Below, piece by piece: positions 60,010 to 64,000 of a stretch of 64,000 bases of DNA. The notes beneath the pieces are model-generated. The model was given only the letters and a program-made list of their open reading frames with translations. It ran no database searches and was not told the origin of the DNA. Each line of letters opens with the position of its first letter. Position 1 is the first letter of the stretch. The position numbers were made by a program, and so were the translations under genes. Source of the DNA: Sipunculus nudus (Eukaryota > Annelida > Sipuncula > Golfingiida > Sipunculidae); contig CM049313.1 in NCBI GenBank assembly GCA_026874595.1, positions 33,042,008 through 33,106,007 of the forward strand. Direction: 5' to 3'.

Positions 60010-62058
60010 TCAGGGCTGGGGCCCGCCATCAGATTCGTTGAGGTAGCTGGGTAGTTTGAGTTCACGTCGGACGTAAAAGAGAATGTACGCTTTGCACTTG
60101 ACAACTGTTTCCTCGTCACATACTGTAACGGTGCTGTCATTGAAGTGGAACCATTGACCTGCAAAACAAAAACTATAGTGATAACAAAATTATAATGAAT
60201 AATTGAATGCGTTGTCCTGAACTTGAAGAAACAAAATTTAAGCATTAAAGCAGACAAATTCATAGAGAATTATAAAATAAACTGAGCATAACACAACCTA
60301 ATTATGTGGAAGATCCAAACGGTAAATCTATCATTGTAATAATGTTTACATTATAACACACACAATGAACTCACCTTCATGGGTGACATAAGCTGTGTAG
60401 TGGCCTGATCCAGCTCTGTAAAGAGAGAAAAACAAAGCACTTAAATTAGTTTCACATTCTTAATAAGGGAATGAAATCATGTTTCTTAATAGGTGACATC
60501 ACTTACAGTATGAACACAGATAGCCCTGCCTGGGCTTTTGTATTTATGTTTACTACTAAAATACTTAGAATAAAACGTGATTCCATGTACTGAGAGAAGT
60601 AATTCAGTACCAGCTTGTCACTAAAGCCCTATTAAGTCCATATATCCCAGATATTTGCATATTGGGGCATCACAAGGTTCCTGACGATTCCCTAGCATTT
60701 GCATATCCAGCCGTCACACCTCATGTGAATGGCATCTTTGCTATGAGAACGCTAACAACAGTCCCACTGGCAATAGACAGCTCAACCGCTGGGTTACATT
60801 TGCACTGAAATCATGAATTCAGGAAGTCCATACATGGAACTTTGTGTCCTGTGATAAATCACTGCTGTTCTGACATTAAGGTCCACAGGCCAAATGTAAG
60901 TGCACTGTAGACACTGTCCCATGATTTTGTATTGTGTTTTGTTAGTGTTCAAGTAAACCTTGAAAGTCTTGCCACTGCAAAGTTGCCAACACACAGATTG
61001 TCTTGATCATTTCAGCCAGCGGTCACATGCATTAATTACAGTCTGACTGCATTGGTCACATGTGCACCTGAATATCTCACACATATTAGCTAGGCTAAAT
61101 ATATTTTTTTAAAAACAGGCCAGCTTTGAAAAGTGATGGTCCGATAAACAGTGACACACCAAGGCTGAGGTTTATAGCGTTGAGAGTCTTGCCATAATCA
61201 AAATAGACGAGGACCAAAATTATTAAGACTGACTAAATGGGAATATCAGTAGCCACCTAGAAGCCCCCACCAGGCAGTAACTGAATGAACCATGTTGGTT
61301 TTTAAAAAGATTCTGGGAAAAGACCACTAATTACTCCTTACGTCACTGGAAAAGCCCTTAGTTCAGCGAGGCGGTGATGTGAGTTGCTGATCGTCCTGTA
61401 CTGACTGTTTACCAGTAGATGAAACAATCAGCCAGAGAGTTGTACATTAGTTATATAATTTGCCACAAGGTGGCAGTACCTTTCTAAGCTTTGCCACACA
61501 GCAAAGTGAGTTTGATGGCTCTGTTTGTGGGAGGAATTATGTTTTAATAATTTCATTGACAGGGCTAGTCTAGGGCATGGATAATTTAATCAGCTATCCG
61601 TTGTTAATATGGCAAGTGAAAGATAAGGTATGCATGGTATTATGTGACACTGTAAGTATGAGTGAACATAAAGTGGTAACCTGGGAAAAGGAACGCAGGA
61701 GTTAGAGAGCAGGAGAGCTTTGTGCAGGTGGCCTGGAGGAACTAGAGAACAAGTGAGCAATTTCTGTACCCATTAACATCAGTTGTTGTAATGATTTACA
61801 AATACAACAAAACAGCTTCTTTTCAGAGTATATATTCATTCGGTAATATCAAGGGATTGTGTGAAATGTCACTAGTGAAACATCCAGCCAGAGGACAATG
61901 TGGGGGCTGTATTCTAGTATCTAGGTTGGTTTTTCTATTTATTTGTAATAAACTGTAAAAATTTAAAAAGTATGAGACTAAGCTTACCCTGATCCATGAT
62001 GTACTATAACAGCAGCAAGATCGTATTCATTTCCACCAGAACTCGTTCTTGTTCCATG
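60010..62058 (-). CDS. USP3: USP3-like ubiquitin hydrolase, last three exons
   Basis: Partial gene: exons 62058-61988, 60415-60375 and 60158-60010, with GT-AG junctions and matching phases. It encodes [15 protein letters not shown], then [13 protein letters not shown] with the catalytic His, then WFHFNDSTV with the Asn/Asp box, and [13 protein letters not shown] before TGA. This is the His/Asp end of a USP catalytic domain. [13 protein letters not shown] and the short tail fit USP3 better than USP44/49 or USP22, as I recall those sequences. The Cys box and zinc finger lie past 64000. A minus-strand AATAAA at 59696-59691 could end the transcript. Confidence 0.85.
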
Positions 62059-62201
62059 CTAAAAATGAGGTCAAAAGATTAGTTGTATACCTGTACATTA
62101 AACTAAAAGCCGCTAATGAAGTCACTTGATAGTTCATGTTTTATTCCTCAATGGTACACACATGCAACTACAAAGTTATATTCCTACATGTCATCACAAT
62201 A

Positions 62202-62415
62202 ACAAGGGACCCATGGGTCACTGTGCTCAGCTGAAGTTGACCTTGAAGGTAAAAATCTAAAATAATATCAAATGGAGATCACGTGTAAGAGGAAAAGGTT
62301 ATATTGGCCATGGTTGGTTTATATGATTGGTTTGTATTGATGAGCAAGAAATTGTTGCAAATAATATTTTGTGACCTGACCATGTGTTTCCTAATGTTGG
62401 AACTGAAGCATGTGA
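62202..62415 (-). repeat. GGGACCCATGGGTC-family repeat
   Basis: Inverted copy of the repeat in ABHD8 intron 3: ACAAGGGACCCATGGGTCAC, CAGCTGAAGTTGACCTTGAA, CATGGTTGGTT, TGACCATGTGTTTCC. Confidence 0.75.
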
Positions 62416-62632
62416 GCAGTTTGTGAACAAATGATCTGTACTATTACCATGATCATTAGATGGCTTTTTGATTAACTGTTGACATTGCAGTATTTAACAC
62501 ATTTGTTCAATTGAATCTATTTTTTATAATATATATTATTAAATACATGTAGATGTATTCTTTTATTTGATAAAATGTATACAGCTGAAATATAACTAAT
62601 GTCCCCAATCTACAGATGAAAGAACTTGTTGG

Positions 62633-62709
62633 CGGGGGGGGGGGGGGGGGGGGGGGAATCAATGGCAGCGGGGGGGGGGGGGGGGGGGGAGGGGGAGGGG
62701 GAGGGGGAT
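62633..62709. repeat. Long G-runs
   Basis: Two runs of about 20 G and a GGGGGA repeat. The plus strand could form G-quadruplexes. Length is likely to be uncertain in sequencing. Confidence 0.9.
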
Positions 62710-64000
62710 GGTGGGATTTATAACACTTCTGCATATACATACAGGGCAAACAAAGCCTAATCTCCAATTCTGCTGAGGCAGGAAAATAATAAACAAATGT
62801 TTGTATTAGATCCTAATTTTTTATCACATCAATTTTTTTTATTATAAGTTTATATTTCTATACCTTCCCAATATAACATATATATCTGAATAAACAGTTG
62901 ATTCATAATTCTAAATTGCATCCTCATAAATCTCAATCTTGTCAGACAAGACCACATCATGCATACAAATGTTTATTTATTTTTTATCACAATAACAATT
63001 ACTGTGTAACACTTGGTGGGTTGGGTTTGTGTGTGGGAGGGGGGATTGGGGTGGTGATATGAGAATAACTGTACACCTGTCACAGCAGGGGATCTCCCCA
63101 AGTGACTGTAACAAATCAGAAACCCTGGCATAGCTGACTTCCAGTGACCTGGAGTGGGACCCTGCATCTGTAATCTGTAATCAAAGCAAATGACTACAAT
63201 AGAGCCTCAAGAAAAAAATCAATAACTAGCCTAATTTTCTAGCTTTTATTTTAAAATTTAAGATTTAAACACATTAAATATTTATGTTACATGCTGTGAA
63301 AATAAAATCAATAGTACTTACAGGAAAAAACGTGCCATGGTCAAAGTTGGGCAAAATTTAAGGTTCTGATTTTATTTTTATGCTAATAATTTAAAAAATT
63401 TACAAAATTCAGATTTAATTTTGGGTAAACAATTGAATCTTAATTAAACAAAGTTATATACTTGGGAAAATAGTCAAAATTTTTCATGTTAAAAAGAGTA
63501 AATATTTTTCCTGATTTTGTACAAAGTCCATTTTGTTCAGGCCCTAAACTTAAAGTTATTGTACTTAACAGACTTAATTTCTGGCATGTATATAGGAAAT
63601 ATATAGGAGATTATTTCTGGTAAATATTAAGAACAAGGGACCCATAGGTCACATCGCTCAGCTGAATTTTGGAAAATATTAGTAACTGAAAAATATTTTT
63701 ATTTCTTTTGGTTTTTCATGTATATTATCATTAGAAAAGCTATGAGAAAATGGCCCTGCTAAAATGAAACTCTGTAAATTATAGAATAATGGACATGAGC
63801 TGATTAAGGTAATTAAGTTTTCAAAAGTTAAATATATGGCCATATGAGTTAAAAATTAATCCGTCAAAGTTTAACCAATATTCCTAATTTTAATACTAAG
63901 TTAACAGTGTTATTCACACCTAGGCCCCGCCAACTTTAATAGATATGAATGAAATGCTACAAAGTATTAATATCTTCTTAAATCTTGTCAGTTAGCACTT

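Larger units (their letters stand above)
62059..64000. other. Intron of the USP3-like gene to window end
   Basis: No further USP exon was found on the minus strand. It holds the GGGACCC repeat, G-runs and a second copy of the AT-rich repeat (63330-63640) followed by a GGGACCCATAGGTC terminus at 63638. Confidence 0.5.

Noticed and set aside
62507-62767. Proline-rich minus-strand frame
   Set aside because: It is only the translation of G-runs on the opposite strand.

Overview
This 64 kb window is AT-rich, intron-rich animal DNA, most likely from a bivalve or other mollusc. The evidence for that is the density of interspersed repeats typical of bivalve genomes, such as GCTCAGCTGAC-type and GGGACCCATGGGTC-type repeats, together with hAT, Ty3 and DIRS elements. 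The species assignment is an inference. Three conserved genes can be assembled exon by exon from reading frames with matching splice phases.

Region by region: (1) 2.2-5.9 kb, plus strand: an ABHD8-like alpha/beta hydrolase, four coding exons, 640 residues, with Ser-Asp-His triad and an added C-terminal repeat region. (2) 5.9-21.5 kb: mostly repeats, including a 3 kb inverted-repeat element with a 177 bp tandem array, bivalve-type repeats rich in AGGTCA half-sites, and a tentative gene whose first exon encodes a signal peptide. (3) 21.6-46.5 kb, minus strand: a complete ANKLE1-like gene (ankyrin repeats, LEM domain, GIY-YIG nuclease), 11 coding exons and 1075 residues. Its introns hold a 46-copy minisatellite that repeats the exon 9 splice donor, a 5 kb DIRS retrotransposon, two hAT-type elements, a foldback element and several MITEs. 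(4) 46.5-60 kb: intergenic DNA with PIF/Harbinger-like foldback MITEs, a second foldback and a degraded Ty3/Gypsy pol. (5) 60.0-62.1 kb, minus strand: the last three exons of a USP3-like deubiquitinase; the rest lies beyond the window.

ABHD8 and ANKLE1 lie tail to tail here, as I recall they do on human chromosome 19p13.11, so this looks like ancient microsynteny. The most unusual structure is the intron minisatellite grown from the end of the GIY-YIG exon. Each of about 46 units carries a near copy of the authentic 5' splice site. The second is a DIRS element with textbook inverted ends and internal complementary region but no room for a tyrosine recombinase. No CRISPR, rRNA or confident tRNA gene was seen.
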